From Evansella sp. LMS18 (GTDB taxonomy: Bacteria; Bacillota; Bacilli; Bacillales; Salisediminibacteriaceae): a DNA stretch of 64,000 bases. Location of the stretch: the NCBI RefSeq assembly GCF_024362785.1, contig NZ_CP093301.1, positions 4,774,001 to 4,838,000 of the forward strand, in the 5' to 3' direction. The notes beneath the pieces are model-generated. The model worked only from the letters and a program-made list of their open reading frames with translations, had not been told where the DNA came from and ran no database searches. This document shows, one piece after another, positions 19,781 through 28,464 of this stretch. Every line of letters starts with the position of its first letter. Positions within the stretch are counted from its first letter, which is position 1. A program made the translations under genes and the position numbers.

Positions 19781-19998
19781 GCATTTATTTAAAAAAATCA
19801 CGAGAAAACTGGATTAGTCTTAATTTTATCGAGGTAACAATAATACGTCTAATAATTCATACCCATTATATATAGCCGCTAATCCTCATTTAAAAAAATC
19901 AACTAATTTTCTTTTTTGTTTTTTAAAAGATTTTCTTCAATATACCTATAGCGCACATGCTATTATTTATTTATAACTTCTCCCTGGAAGGTGATTAT

Positions 19999-21126
19999 AT
20001 GGCTCTGTCTTTTGATATTAATAATTACTCCGTACGTATTGAAGGTGAACAAATAGAATTATTAAGGAAAGAGTTCCAGCTGCTGCAGTATTTATATGAA
20101 AATCAGAACCATGCTTTATCCCGGCAGCAAATCCTTGAAGCAGTCTGGCCATTTCAGATCCCTTCCGACAGAACAGTAGATGATCATATATACAGACTGC
20201 GCAAAAAATTGAAGCGATCCCCTTCTATTATAATAGAAACAGTTAAAGGGATTGGGTATAAATTAGTATACTCCCCTCCTATGCCCCACACTGTAAGCAT
20301 CACTGCAGACGAAGAATTTAAACGGCTAAGCACGGAGCTTTTGAAAAGATACCATTTATACGGCCAGGGGGAAGCAATACACAGACTTCTGGACAAAGAT
20401 ACTTTCGGGCTCGTACTGGATGAAAAGGACGAAATCTTCCTGAATTTTTTAAGAGGAGATTTTTTATCTTTAATTAATTCTACCCGAATTCCGTTTAATG
20501 AAAAATCCGTCACCTTTCTGGGGCTTTATATAATATTAGAAACGGATGGAAAGAAAATAGAGAAATATATACAGAAGTTCGAGAGTAAGAACCTTATCCC
20601 TGAAGAAGACAGGGAAGAAATACATTTATTAAAGGTTTTCTTATATATAAAAACAGACCAGCTTGAAAAAGCTCGCCCACTCCTCTTAGATGCTGAGGAA
20701 AGAATTACTGAAGCAGTGCCTGGGTTTTATGGTTTTTATCAGCTCGGCTGGTTTACATATGCACTCTGCCTGCGTGATGCCGCTCTGGCCAAAACAAAAA
20801 TGGAAGTATTAGAGAAGTTTTTTGAAAAGAATCATTTTCAACGGGAATACGGCTTGTTTTTAGTTTTAAAGGGGTTTTACTATCTTTCGGCGAAACAGCC
20901 GTCTAAAGGAACAGACTTAATTTCCCATGCTTTTACTGTACTGGAGAAAGCCCGCTTTCCGATCCAGACGTTAATGACTATTCTCGTGTCAGAAAAACTC
21001 CTCATCTTATTTAAAAATGAGAGCGTGGGGGAATTCATTTCATTAAAAAAAGAAGAAGTATATGAGAGATACAATATAATAGAAGTAAAACGAAAAATAA
21101 AAAATGAACTTGAGTTGTTCCTCTGA
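19999..21126 (+). CDS. Winged-helix (OmpR-type DNA-binding) regulator with helical C-terminal domain
   Basis: 375 residues from an ATG with GGAAGGTG upstream. An OmpR/PhoB-type winged helix forms the N-terminus (about 1-95; LLRKEFQLLQYLYENQNHALSRQQIL and DRTVDDHIYRLRKKLK). There is no receiver domain. The remaining 280 residues are helical and TPR-like (LEKARPLLLDAEERI), as in SARP/BTAD-like or solute-responsive regulators. It probably controls the MFS pump gene directly downstream, with a perfect inverted repeat between them as a candidate operator. The signal is unknown. AT-rich codon use fits the rest of the window. Confidence 0.75.
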   Translation: MALSFDINNYSVRIEGEQIELLRKEFQLLQYLYENQNHALSRQQILEAVWPFQIPSDRTVDDHIYRLRKKLKRSPSIIIETVKGIGYKLVYSPPMPHTVSITADEEFKRLSTELLKRYHLYGQGEAIHRLLDKDTFGLVLDEKDEIFLNFLRGDFLSLINSTRIPFNEKSVTFLGLYIILETDGKKIEKYIQKFESKNLIPEEDREEIHLLKVFLYIKTDQLEKARPLLLDAEERITEAVPGFYGFYQLGWFTYALCLRDAALAKTKMEVLEKFFEKNHFQREYGLFLVLKGFYYLSAKQPSKGTDLISHAFTVLEKARFPIQTLMTILVSEKLLILFKNESVGEFISLKKEEVYERYNIIEVKRKIKNELELFL

Positions 21127-21152
21127 TATTGTTCTGACATTCAAATATTATC

Positions 21153-21180
21153 CTTAAAGCAAATAAATGATTTGCTTAAG
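21153..21180. promoter_or_regulatory. Inverted repeat over the MFS ribosome-binding site
   Basis: AGCAAAT-AAATG-ATTTGCT flanked by TTAA on both sides, touching the AAGGAG of the MFS gene. It may be an operator for the upstream regulator or an RNA hairpin limiting translation. Confidence 0.5.
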
Positions 21181-21192
21181 GAGATGAAAACG

Positions 21193-22473
21193 ATGGAACA
21201 GCAAAACATCCATCCAAATAAGTCAATCTGGCAGAACAGGATATTCATGAAGCTATTCGCCTCATACTCCGTTTCCATGCTCGGACATTGGTTCGATATG
21301 GTGGCTATTATCATTCTGTTCAGCTATGTATGGCAGGCAAGTCCTTTAGTTATTGCTTTAATTCCTGTGGCATACGCCCTCCCACAGGTTTTATTAAGCC
21401 AATTTGCAGGGGTTCTGACTGACCAGTACCACCGGGTTAAAATAATGTTAGTTTCTGATTCTGTAACTGCTGTACTGACTTTATTATTATTTTTCACAAA
21501 CAGCCCTTGGCCTGCACTTATCCTGCTTGCGTTAAGATCCGCTGTAAATGTTGTTCACAGTCCAGCCCAGCAAGGCCTCATAAAACTTGTCGTTGATGAA
21601 AAGCTTATTATGAAAGCTGTGACACTGAACGGTACTGTGAATCAAATGTCTAAAATCATCGGTCCTTTTGCCGGTGCATCATTGGCAGGTTTCCTGTCAC
21701 CTAAATTTTGCATTCTCATCAACGCAGCTGCATTCACCATTTCTGCTCTCATTCTGTTAACGATTGTTCTCAATAAAAAAATGATCAGGGAAACCGCAAT
21801 GGTACAGGAAAAAGAAGAACAAAAAGGGGGCTTTTGGAATTCCTGGCTTGAGGGCTGGAAAATTGTCCTTAGAAGCAGAATACTTTTTATAAGCTTAATT
21901 TCTATAGTCATTGGTTTTATTGCGATTCAAATGATTGATATACAGTTTCCTGTGCTGTTCAGAGAGATAGCTCCTGAACTACCGGAACTAACTGGCTGGT
22001 TAATGGGTGCTTCCGGACTCGGAGCCGTGTTGATGATTCTGGTTCTGAATCGCTTTTCCACGTTAAACAACTATGGAATACTTATTGGTTTAAGTATGCT
22101 GTTAATTGGAGCAGGATTTGGAGGGCTAGGATTCTTAAAGGAAGGCTTCTTCCTGTTACTGCCTGTCTTCCTTGGCATTGCCGGTGGATTGGGGGTTGGC
22201 CTTCTCAGCATAACTTTTCAGTATTTAATTCAAAAGGAGACAACTGAAAAGGAAATCGGCCGTGTTTCCGGAATAGCAAATTCCCTCATAAGTATGACCG
22301 TACTTGTTTCCCCCCTCGTTGGCGGGATGCTTGTCCAGTATTTCGGAGTAGCTGTCGTTTGTATAGCCTGTGGAGGATTCCTTGTCTTGTTCGGTCTGGC
22401 ACTGGCAGCCGGTAATCCACTCCTGTCAGGCAAGAAGAAACTGATGAAAGAAAAAGTAGCCGCAGTGGAATAA
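21193..22473 (+). CDS. MFS transporter (drug-efflux-like)
   Basis: About 426 residues with 12 hydrophobic segments. Motif A variant GVLTDQYHRVK follows TM2; RSAVNVVHSPAQQGLI (TM4 region) is typical of the MFS_3/enterobactin-exporter-like group of macrolide and siderophore exporters. The start used is the ATG 9 nt after AAGGAG (21193); an upstream ATG (21184) is too close to it. It lies 66 bp behind a winged-helix regulator and is ended by a strong hairpin terminator, so it is the only pump of a regulator-pump pair. Confidence 0.85.
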   Translation: MEQQNIHPNKSIWQNRIFMKLFASYSVSMLGHWFDMVAIIILFSYVWQASPLVIALIPVAYALPQVLLSQFAGVLTDQYHRVKIMLVSDSVTAVLTLLLFFTNSPWPALILLALRSAVNVVHSPAQQGLIKLVVDEKLIMKAVTLNGTVNQMSKIIGPFAGASLAGFLSPKFCILINAAAFTISALILLTIVLNKKMIRETAMVQEKEEQKGGFWNSWLEGWKIVLRSRILFISLISIVIGFIAIQMIDIQFPVLFREIAPELPELTGWLMGASGLGAVLMILVLNRFSTLNNYGILIGLSMLLIGAGFGGLGFLKEGFFLLLPVFLGIAGGLGVGLLSITFQYLIQKETTEKEIGRVSGIANSLISMTVLVSPLVGGMLVQYFGVAVVCIACGGFLVLFGLALAAGNPLLSGKKKLMKEKVAAVE

Positions 22474-22502
22474 GGAAAGTCGGTCCTTTTACACGAAACA
22501 AG

Positions 22503-22537
22503 AATTGACGTATGCCGTTTCATACGTCAATTTTTAT
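22503..22537 (+). terminator. Terminator after the MFS pump
   Basis: AATTGACGTATG / CATACGTCAATT stem with a 6-nt loop, followed by TTTTTATT. Confidence 0.85.
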
Positions 22538-22599
22538 TATGTACAATAATCCTGGTCGCCCCTGCAACCAGAATCAGGAGGATTTATACTTGTCTGCTT

Positions 22600-22830
22600 T
22601 AACTTCAAGGTTACACAGCGGATTTTTTATAATTAGATGGAAAAATTCCGGTTAACTCATGGTAATTATAAAAAATCACTTAAATAGACGGAGCGATTCC
22701 GCCTATTGGCTCGAGTAAAGCAAAATTGAGCACTTTTGCTTTACATAACCGGAAAACTTCCCCTTATATCACCTCGAAACGAGCTCCTATCTCCATATAA
22801 CCGGAAAAACTCCGTTTATTTTACTTTTGT
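22600..22830. repeat. Degenerate ATAACCGGAAAA / TTCCGGTTA intergenic repeats
   Basis: Within a 450-bp gene-free stretch, ATAACCGGAAAA-type units occur at about 22744 and 22797, an inverted TTCCGGTTA at about 22645, and a GACGGAGCGATTCCGCC palindrome at about 22686. Related units recur at 51.9-52.1 kb. They may be remnants of a palindromic intergenic repeat family. Confidence 0.5.
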
Positions 22831-22988
22831 GTTTGTGCTGCTTATAAAGATATCGCCAGATACTATGACAAGTCGACTTTTTGTCATTTCCTCACTTCTT
22901 TAAGAGAAGCACATCAAAAAAGTATTACTTATTAAAGGTTCAAGCCTTCTAGAGCATTATTAAGTGCAAAACCAGCGTAGTTATTTGA

Positions 22989-23198
22989 TTATTCTTTATT
23001 ACTTGCCCGAAGCTTTTTTGCCTGGTATGTTACAAAAGCGCCGAGGGACCCGCCTATCGACAGTCCGAGAAAAGTGGGGATGTAGTTCAATACAGAGGCA
23101 GAGCCCTCTCGAATAAAGTCCGTCAGTATCAGCATTACGCTGACAATCAGCGGAATAAACAGCATCCAGATCACAATCGTCTTCACCGGCTCAGACAT
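22989..23198 (-). CDS. Small two-TM membrane protein
   Basis: 69 residues with hydrophobic segments at about 5-25 and 38-58 and a basic C-terminus (KKLRASNKE). AGAAGGTGATTG precedes the ATG. I do not recognise a family; similar short membrane proteins of unknown role are common in Bacilli. Its length, clean ribosome site and amphipathic pattern support a real gene. Confidence 0.6.
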   Translation of the reverse strand: MSEPVKTIVIWMLFIPLIVSVMLILTDFIREGSASVLNYIPTFLGLSIGGSLGAFVTYQAKKLRASNKE

Positions 23199-23275
23199 TC
23201 AATCACCTTCTTATATTGGAGACTCATGGCTAGTGATTTAAACCATTTCATTTATCCCACTTAACGATACACAAA

Positions 23276-23692
23276 TTATGTTAACAGCATTTTATTAAGT
23301 TTTTTCATCGGAACACCTGTTTCAATATAACTTCTGACTATTCGCCACTCTCCATCGCTGCTTTTCTTAAACGTTTCAAAAAACAGATTGCCTGTTTTCA
23401 TTATCTCTCCGTTTAAGATCAATGTTCCTGTGAGCACTGCCATAACTTCATCTTCATTCAGTTCCATGGCTGAAATTTGGTTTACCACCCATTCGCCATT
23501 ATTTTCTCTTACAAACCCGAAAGCCTGCTCCCATCCTTTAATAGATTCTTCATACCCGAAGTCTTGCGGTTCGCCGTCTCTGATTTCTCTCGCCTGATAG
23601 CTATCATCAATGAATCTGCTTAGGTCACTGAGGGAGGAGTTTCTCCAGGCTGTTAAAAACCGGTCAATTGTTTCCTGAAAATTATTATTCAT
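23276..23692 (-). CDS. NTF2/SnoaL-like protein
   Basis: 138 residues from the ATG following AAAGGGGTTTT. The layout (FLTAWRNSSLSDLSRFIDD, then a central GWEQAFGFV, then VVNQISAMELNEDEVMAVLTGTLIL and EWRIVRSYIETG) is that of the NTF2-like cone fold used by DUF4440/SnoaL proteins. These bind small ligands or act in stress responses; no catalytic set is evident. It lies 74 bp downstream of the S41 peptidase gene and may share its transcript. Confidence 0.6.
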   Translation of the reverse strand: MNNNFQETIDRFLTAWRNSSLSDLSRFIDDSYQAREIRDGEPQDFGYEESIKGWEQAFGFVRENNGEWVVNQISAMELNEDEVMAVLTGTLILNGEIMKTGNLFFETFKKSSDGEWRIVRSYIETGVPMKKLNKMLLT

Positions 23693-23766
23693 CGTTAAAA
23701 CCCCTTTGATATTAAGTATGTTTAGCCCTTGAGTAATCACCTGTTCTTATAACTAGCACCATGCAG

Positions 23767-25182
23767 CTAATTTAATGACGATATTTTCCTGATAGCCCTC
23801 TCAAGCTGTTTGTCCTCTTCAGACAGGAAATCTTCTCTCTCCCTCTCGATTAAAATATCCGGATAGAGTGCGTCTTCAGGCTCATTTGCCGGTTGAGGCC
23901 GGAGAAACTCTCTGTGTGAAACGGTTAAAGTAAAGCCGGTGTTTGGCAGCCCGAACAAAAGGGTGTCTCCAAATGAGCTTGGTGCACCGCCGGTTGGTTC
24001 ACCAATAATTGTGGCAAGACCTGAATCGTGGAAGGTAACTGCGAAGTCTCTCGCTGCGCTGAAAGTCCCTGGTCCGGTCAAAATATATACTTCTCCGTTA
24101 AAAAGGGGCTCCTTTTGTTCATTACGTACTGGCAAGGGGTGCGAGTTTGCCTTTCCGCTTGTTTCCGCATATCCTGCCTGTTCGCTTGCCTGGCTGGAGA
24201 ATTTTGTTTCACTTCCATAACTGTAGTACATAGTTGCCGGCATATGACTGAGAAAAGGAAACATTACCGCCCCACTTCCACCTCCGTTTCTTCTTAGATC
24301 AATTATTATATTTTCAGTTCCGGCCTCATCGAGAGCTTCAAAAAAGTCCGCTACACTGCTCTCAAACAAAGCAGTTACCTTTGAATCGTTCAGGTAATAA
24401 TAGCCCGTGTTATTGGCCTCATCAATTGACCAGCCGAAATACTCTTCTTGTATACCAGCCTCCAGGCCATTAATTCCGTTATCATCATGTATCTCTTTAA
24501 GTGGTATTCTTACTGTCTTTTCACTTCCATCTGATGCCTTAACTGTCAGCTCCAGTTGTTCTCCCTCCAGTAACCATAAAGCATCCAGAAAAAGTTCGTC
24601 CTGTAAATATCTTCTACCTGTGTGCTTAACCCAGTATGTATTTTCAGCTGGAATGATTTTTTCCAGTTCAAACAGTATGTCTTCTACTGACCTGCCAGCT
24701 ATTTCTTTTACCAAATCGCCTCGCTCTGCCAGGTTTAAAGAGCTTTCTGTCACAATTACCCCCTCTTTCACCCATTCAAAAGATAGAGGCAGCTGCCTTC
24801 TCTCCATGTTCACTGGATAAACATTTGTATGAGCATCTTCCAAATGTGTGATGAATTCAGAAAGGCGAATGGCAAAATTGCCTGCCGTTAATGGCTCTTT
24901 TAATTGCTCTTCAGTCTTCTCCACAAGTTCTTCCCACGTTTTTTCTAAGTGCCTTCCAGGATCAGGGTGGACATCCTTTATTGTCTGGTGGAGAAAATGA
25001 AAGTCTTCAAGCATCACTTCCGGGGATAAATAATTGCTTTTATGAATATAATCTTTTTTCTGAAGGGATTCACCATCATAAACCTGCTCTGTTACCGTAG
25101 ATGTACCTTGAGCGTATATGGCAACAAGGATAATGAGCACGATAATACCAGAAAAGAAAATAAGTGCTTTTTTTATTACCAT
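23767..25182 (-). CDS. S41 family peptidase, membrane-anchored
   Basis: 471 residues. An N-terminal hydrophobic segment (about 5-25) anchors the protein outside the cell. The tail-specific protease core is visible: DLRRNGGGSG (295-304) and YILTGPGTFSAARDFA with the putative nucleophile Ser375 (the usual GxxS-S/A arrangement), then GEPTGGAPSSFGD (about 394-406). No PDZ domain is clear. S41 enzymes of this kind cleave extracytoplasmic peptides; the substrate is unknown. GAAGGA precedes the ATG. Confidence 0.82.
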   Translation of the reverse strand: MVIKKALIFFSGIIVLIILVAIYAQGTSTVTEQVYDGESLQKKDYIHKSNYLSPEVMLEDFHFLHQTIKDVHPDPGRHLEKTWEELVEKTEEQLKEPLTAGNFAIRLSEFITHLEDAHTNVYPVNMERRQLPLSFEWVKEGVIVTESSLNLAERGDLVKEIAGRSVEDILFELEKIIPAENTYWVKHTGRRYLQDELFLDALWLLEGEQLELTVKASDGSEKTVRIPLKEIHDDNGINGLEAGIQEEYFGWSIDEANNTGYYYLNDSKVTALFESSVADFFEALDEAGTENIIIDLRRNGGGSGAVMFPFLSHMPATMYYSYGSETKFSSQASEQAGYAETSGKANSHPLPVRNEQKEPLFNGEVYILTGPGTFSAARDFAVTFHDSGLATIIGEPTGGAPSSFGDTLLFGLPNTGFTLTVSHREFLRPQPANEPEDALYPDILIEREREDFLSEEDKQLERAIRKISSLN

Positions 25183-25326
25183 CTAAATCTGTCCTTCTTC
25201 ATGTATATATATTAAAAAAAACAGCCTTCTCATCCATCGCCCCACTCAAGCCAGTATCATTTTTTTTCAAGGATATTTTCATTAAAAATACAAAGCCTAA
25301 CTGTTGTACTGAGGGAGGTGAGACTT

Positions 25327-25623
25327 ATGGAAAATCAAAACAGACAGCAGAATCAGCAGCAGGGCGGCCAGCAAAATAACGGGCAGCAAGGTGCTGCGCA
25401 AAATGTAGCGAATGCCATCAAAGGCGGCGCTGATGTAGTCTTTGATGCTGCGCAAAACACCATTCAGGCTACAGAAAATATCGCGATGACAGCTGTAGAC
25501 GAGACGGCAAACGCAATAAGTAAAACTGCAAATGCCGCAACTACACCTGGTACTGGAGAAGGACGTAATCAGCAGCAGAATAATCAGCGAAATAACCAGG
25601 GACAAAATAATCAAAATCAGTAA
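25327..25623 (+). CDS. Small Gln/Asn-rich protein
   Basis: 98 residues from an ATG after GGGAGGTGAG. Two low-complexity arms (first about 20 and last about 25 residues made of Q, N, G and R) flank an Ala-rich amphipathic helix (about 25-75) with repeated AANxxxxTxN-like phrases. No Cys, no Trp, no signal peptide. Composition recalls gamma-type small acid-soluble spore proteins and other Q/N-rich spore proteins, but I see no defining motif. Single gene followed by a GC-rich hairpin. Confidence 0.65.
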   Translation: MENQNRQQNQQQGGQQNNGQQGAAQNVANAIKGGADVVFDAAQNTIQATENIAMTAVDETANAISKTANAATTPGTGEGRNQQQNNQRNNQGQNNQNQ

Positions 25624-25655
25624 GATATTACACGGGTTCAAAATTATCTGTTTAT

Positions 25656-25691
25656 CAGCTGCCGGCTGCCCTTTTTGGCTTCCGGCAGCTG
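25656..25691. terminator. GC-rich hairpin between convergent genes
   Basis: CAGCTGCCGG / CCGGCAGCTG perfect stem between the Q/N-rich gene and the GNAT gene. The T tract is poor. Confidence 0.5.
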
Positions 25692-25711
25692 GTAGAAGTT
25701 ATAAGTTAATT

Positions 25712-26215
25712 TCAGACAATTTCACTCTGCTGAATCTTCATGGCAAGTTGTTTTGTTTTTAATGTGTGGCCGAATAGCTCCTCTTCGAATTCTTTTGAGA
25801 ACTGGAATCCTTTTGCAATGTAAAAAGCGTAAGCTGACTCATTCCCACGTTCTACATGTACGAGAAGCTCTGTTACATTCGGTAGTTCTTTAAGTCCCAT
25901 GTTAAAAAGTTTAGAGCCACTTCCCGATCCCTGATTTTCCGGCAAAATGTAGATTGCTCCTAACTCTGCCCGGGACTTTTCCTGAAAAAAGTTAGCAAAG
26001 CCCACTATATTCCCTTTCAGCTCAGCAACAAGAAAAATGGAAAAGTTAATTCGGTTAGACATACTCTCGTCTGAGTACGCTCTTTTAATAAACTCGTTCT
26101 GTATATCATGCGGAATGAGACCCTCGTATGTATTATTCCAGGATATCTGTGCCACCTTCCGTATTGATGGAATATCCTTCGGTACTGCCTTTCGAATAGT
26201 TAATTCTTCTTCCAT
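25712..26215 (-). CDS. GNAT acetyltransferase
   Basis: 167 residues. LTIRKAVPKDIPSIRKVAQ (N-terminus), VGFANFFQEKSRAELGAIYILPENQGSGSGSKL (about 72-104, holding the acetyl-CoA pyrophosphate loop Q/RxxGxG/A) and the C-terminal NESAYAFYIAKGFQF (about 128-142) are the GNAT hallmarks. Acceptor unknown. GGGGGC lies upstream of the ATG. Immediately downstream of a second acetyltransferase gene on the same strand (24 bp). Confidence 0.85.
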   Translation of the reverse strand: MEEELTIRKAVPKDIPSIRKVAQISWNNTYEGLIPHDIQNEFIKRAYSDESMSNRINFSIFLVAELKGNIVGFANFFQEKSRAELGAIYILPENQGSGSGSKLFNMGLKELPNVTELLVHVERGNESAYAFYIAKGFQFSKEFEEELFGHTLKTKQLAMKIQQSEIV

Positions 26216-26239
26216 GTAAATAGCCCCCTCACTACTCCT

Positions 26240-27304
26240 TTATTCCTTTGGCAAAGCAGATGTAATTTGATCTAAATGATGTTTGTCATGTTTTTTCAAA
26301 CTCTCAAAATATTCATAAAAGGTGAGTTGCCTGGAACCAATGGTAATATTTTTTTCCCAAACTTCCTGTTCCGTTTTCTGAAGTATTTCATAAATTTTTG
26401 TTTTAACAGAAATAAACTGATTAATAATTTCTTCTTTGGTGCCTTCCCTGCTGAGACGGGCACTTTCCTGATTGAAAGTTTCTACATCTGGGGCTGGAGG
26501 CAGAGGTTCATCTGTAAAGAAATACGGCAGTCTGTTTTCCAGCAAAAACTCATCCCATCGGGTTAAATGTCCCATAACCTCGGCAATGCTCCATTTTTTA
26601 GGAGCAATTAAAGTTCTCCACTCTTCTTCAGAGAATTTCTTCACTACTCTTGCAAGATCAATCATAAAATCATAATGTTCTATAATTTCCCGCTTTTGTC
26701 CGCCTGTTTTAGCCAGCCCGTTTTCTCCATATATATCACCACGGGTTGCAAAATCGTCATCAATTATGGACAAGGTAAGTATGTCCTCATGTTTTCCCTT
26801 TATCAGCATACTTTTTCTGGCTGTTCCCTCATAGTGCATACCACTTTTTGACATTACTCTGAGAGAGCCGGTGTTATCAAGCATACAGCGCCCCTGGATT
26901 CTCACAAGGTCCATTTGTAAAAATCCAAATTTAATCAATTCCCTGAGAGCTTCTGTCGTTATCCCTCTCCCCCAGTATTCAAGGGACAGGACATAGCCTA
27001 TTTCAGCAGTCTTTTGCCGTGGTTTCCACCACACAAAATCAATCGTGCCAATAAATTTTCCGTTCTCTTTTAATTCGATGCCCCATGGAGCTACCATTCC
27101 TTCGTTATACTGCTTCAGCACATGGCTGATAAAACTCTTCGAATCATCCAGGGTTCGGTGAGTCTCCCACGTTACATACTGGGATACTTCATCTTTCGAA
27201 GCGTATGAAAACATCGCTTCAGCATCATCCATCGTTATTTTTCTGAGAAGGAGGCGTTCCGTTTCCAAAATAGGCAGGTCTTCATAAATATCTTTAATTT
27301 CCAT
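26240..27304 (-). CDS. GNAT-DinB fusion protein
   Basis: 354 residues in two parts. Residues 1-185 form a RimJ/RimL-type acetyltransferase (LETERLLLRKITMDDAEAMF, then GYVLSLEYWGRGITTEAL with the CoA-binding loop). Residues about 200-350 look like a DinB/YfiT-like four-helix bundle, with a His in EVMGHLTRWDEFL (about 245) and the C-terminal KKHDKHHLDQI pair that would complete a metal site. The reading frame through the junction is clean. DinB-like proteins are usually stand-alone metal-dependent thiol transferases; the fusion suggests that one protein both acetylates and performs another modification, perhaps for detoxification. GGGGGAAG precedes the ATG. Confidence 0.75.
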   Translation of the reverse strand: MEIKDIYEDLPILETERLLLRKITMDDAEAMFSYASKDEVSQYVTWETHRTLDDSKSFISHVLKQYNEGMVAPWGIELKENGKFIGTIDFVWWKPRQKTAEIGYVLSLEYWGRGITTEALRELIKFGFLQMDLVRIQGRCMLDNTGSLRVMSKSGMHYEGTARKSMLIKGKHEDILTLSIIDDDFATRGDIYGENGLAKTGGQKREIIEHYDFMIDLARVVKKFSEEEWRTLIAPKKWSIAEVMGHLTRWDEFLLENRLPYFFTDEPLPPAPDVETFNQESARLSREGTKEEIINQFISVKTKIYEILQKTEQEVWEKNITIGSRQLTFYEYFESLKKHDKHHLDQITSALPKE

Positions 27305-27314
27305 AATCTTCCCC

Positions 27315-28040
27315 CTATTCTTTCATTACTTTGTTAACTCTCTCTAAAGCACCTAAGAACTCTGTTTTCAGTTCGGCCTCCACCAATGTATCGTTGCAGG
27401 ATACATGGAATGCTTTTGCTGCTGGCCTTGAGCTTACTATCCTGTTTACTTCCTGCCCAATATAATGTACAGCAACACCGTCATCCGCCGCTATTCCCTG
27501 CTGGATTTTACCAGACTTCACTAACTCCTGATATGCAGGTCTTCTGTCTGCTTCCCCGTCATAGTGAGGACAAATGCTTCCTCTTAACAACCCCAGGCAT
27601 TGCAAGGGTTCCAGCTGATCTCCGTATGAATCCGTGACTCCTTCTTCAAACCAGCATATAGAACCAGCACTCACCCCTGCTAAAATAATTCCATTGTTCC
27701 ACGCAGTTTCTAAATACTCATCAATTCTCCAGTCCCTCCAGAGAGCAAGTAAATTCTTTGTGTTTCCCCCGCCCACATAGATGATATCTTTATCCATAAC
27801 AAAGTCCTCCAGATCACGGGAAGGAGGGCGGAACAAAGACAAATGAGACGGTTCACACTCCTGGTTTTTGAAAAACTGATAGAAATTATTTATGTACCCT
27901 TCAGCATCACCACTGGCTGTTGGCAAAAAGCATATTTTCGGTCTCGTTTTTGGTGACTGGTTCAGTATGTAAGAGTCGAGCAGCGGATTATCCGGCTCCA
28001 TGGAGAAACCTCCGCCTCCCATAGCGATGATTTGCTTCAC
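27315..28040 (-). CDS. Peptidase E-like (S51) protease
   Basis: 241 residues from a GTG that follows AAAGGAGGTAAAAAA. MGGGGF near the start and YVGGGNTKNLLALW (88-101) are conserved in the class I glutamine-amidotransferase-like S51 family; the nucleophile Ser124 lies in AGVSAGSICWF, and PHYDG (about 158) carries the His. Peptidase E hydrolyses Asp-X dipeptides. It is 10 bp upstream of the GNAT-DinB gene in the same direction, so the two may be one transcript. Confidence 0.85.
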   Translation of the reverse strand: MKQIIAMGGGGFSMEPDNPLLDSYILNQSPKTRPKICFLPTASGDAEGYINNFYQFFKNQECEPSHLSLFRPPSRDLEDFVMDKDIIYVGGGNTKNLLALWRDWRIDEYLETAWNNGIILAGVSAGSICWFEEGVTDSYGDQLEPLQCLGLLRGSICPHYDGEADRRPAYQELVKSGKIQQGIAADDGVAVHYIGQEVNRIVSSRPAAKAFHVSCNDTLVEAELKTEFLGALERVNKVMKE

Positions 28041-28090
28041 TTTTTTACCTCCTTTTAAAAAATTAATGTCTGCAGGTGAATCAATCTTCA

Positions 28091-28319
28091 TAATTTAAGA
28101 TTTTCATCATTAATGCTAACATTAGTTACTTGGTTGTTCGATTTACGCTTCAGACGGACGCGTTCTGCGGGCACGGCTTCAACTAATTTATGACGGCTGA
28201 ACGCCGTCATAAATGGATTTTCAGCTCGCGCTATTCCCGCCAGAGTCGCCGTCTTACGCTGCAATCGTAAAGTAATGTGCGTATTTTTTTATGCAAAGTC
28301 TATATATGAAATCCATTTA
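28091..28319 (-). repeat. Dispersed palindromic repeat, copy 2
   Basis: Nearly full copy in the opposite orientation to that at 1.3 kb, sharing the GTTGTTCGATTTACG, GACGGACGCGTTCTGCGGGC and ATGCAAAGTCTATATATGAA stretches. Here the middle palindrome TTTATGACGGC / GCCGTCATAAA is perfect. Confidence 0.85.
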
Positions 28320-28413
28320 GGTTTATATAATTTTAACATTAATTTCCTTTCTGCAAAGTGAAAAATCTGTTTTTTCACAAAAGAAAGTAAACATAAACAA
28401 AAAAGCATAAGAA

Positions 28414-28445
28414 AAGGAACCGGAGAAAATTCTCCGGTTCCTTTG
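28414..28445 (-). terminator. Terminator of the parE-parC operon
   Basis: AAAGGAACCGGAG / CTCCGGTTCCTTT perfect stem with a 6-nt loop; T-rich on the minus strand beyond. Confidence 0.85.
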
Positions 28446-28464
28446 ACTGGTCCTACACAATTCA

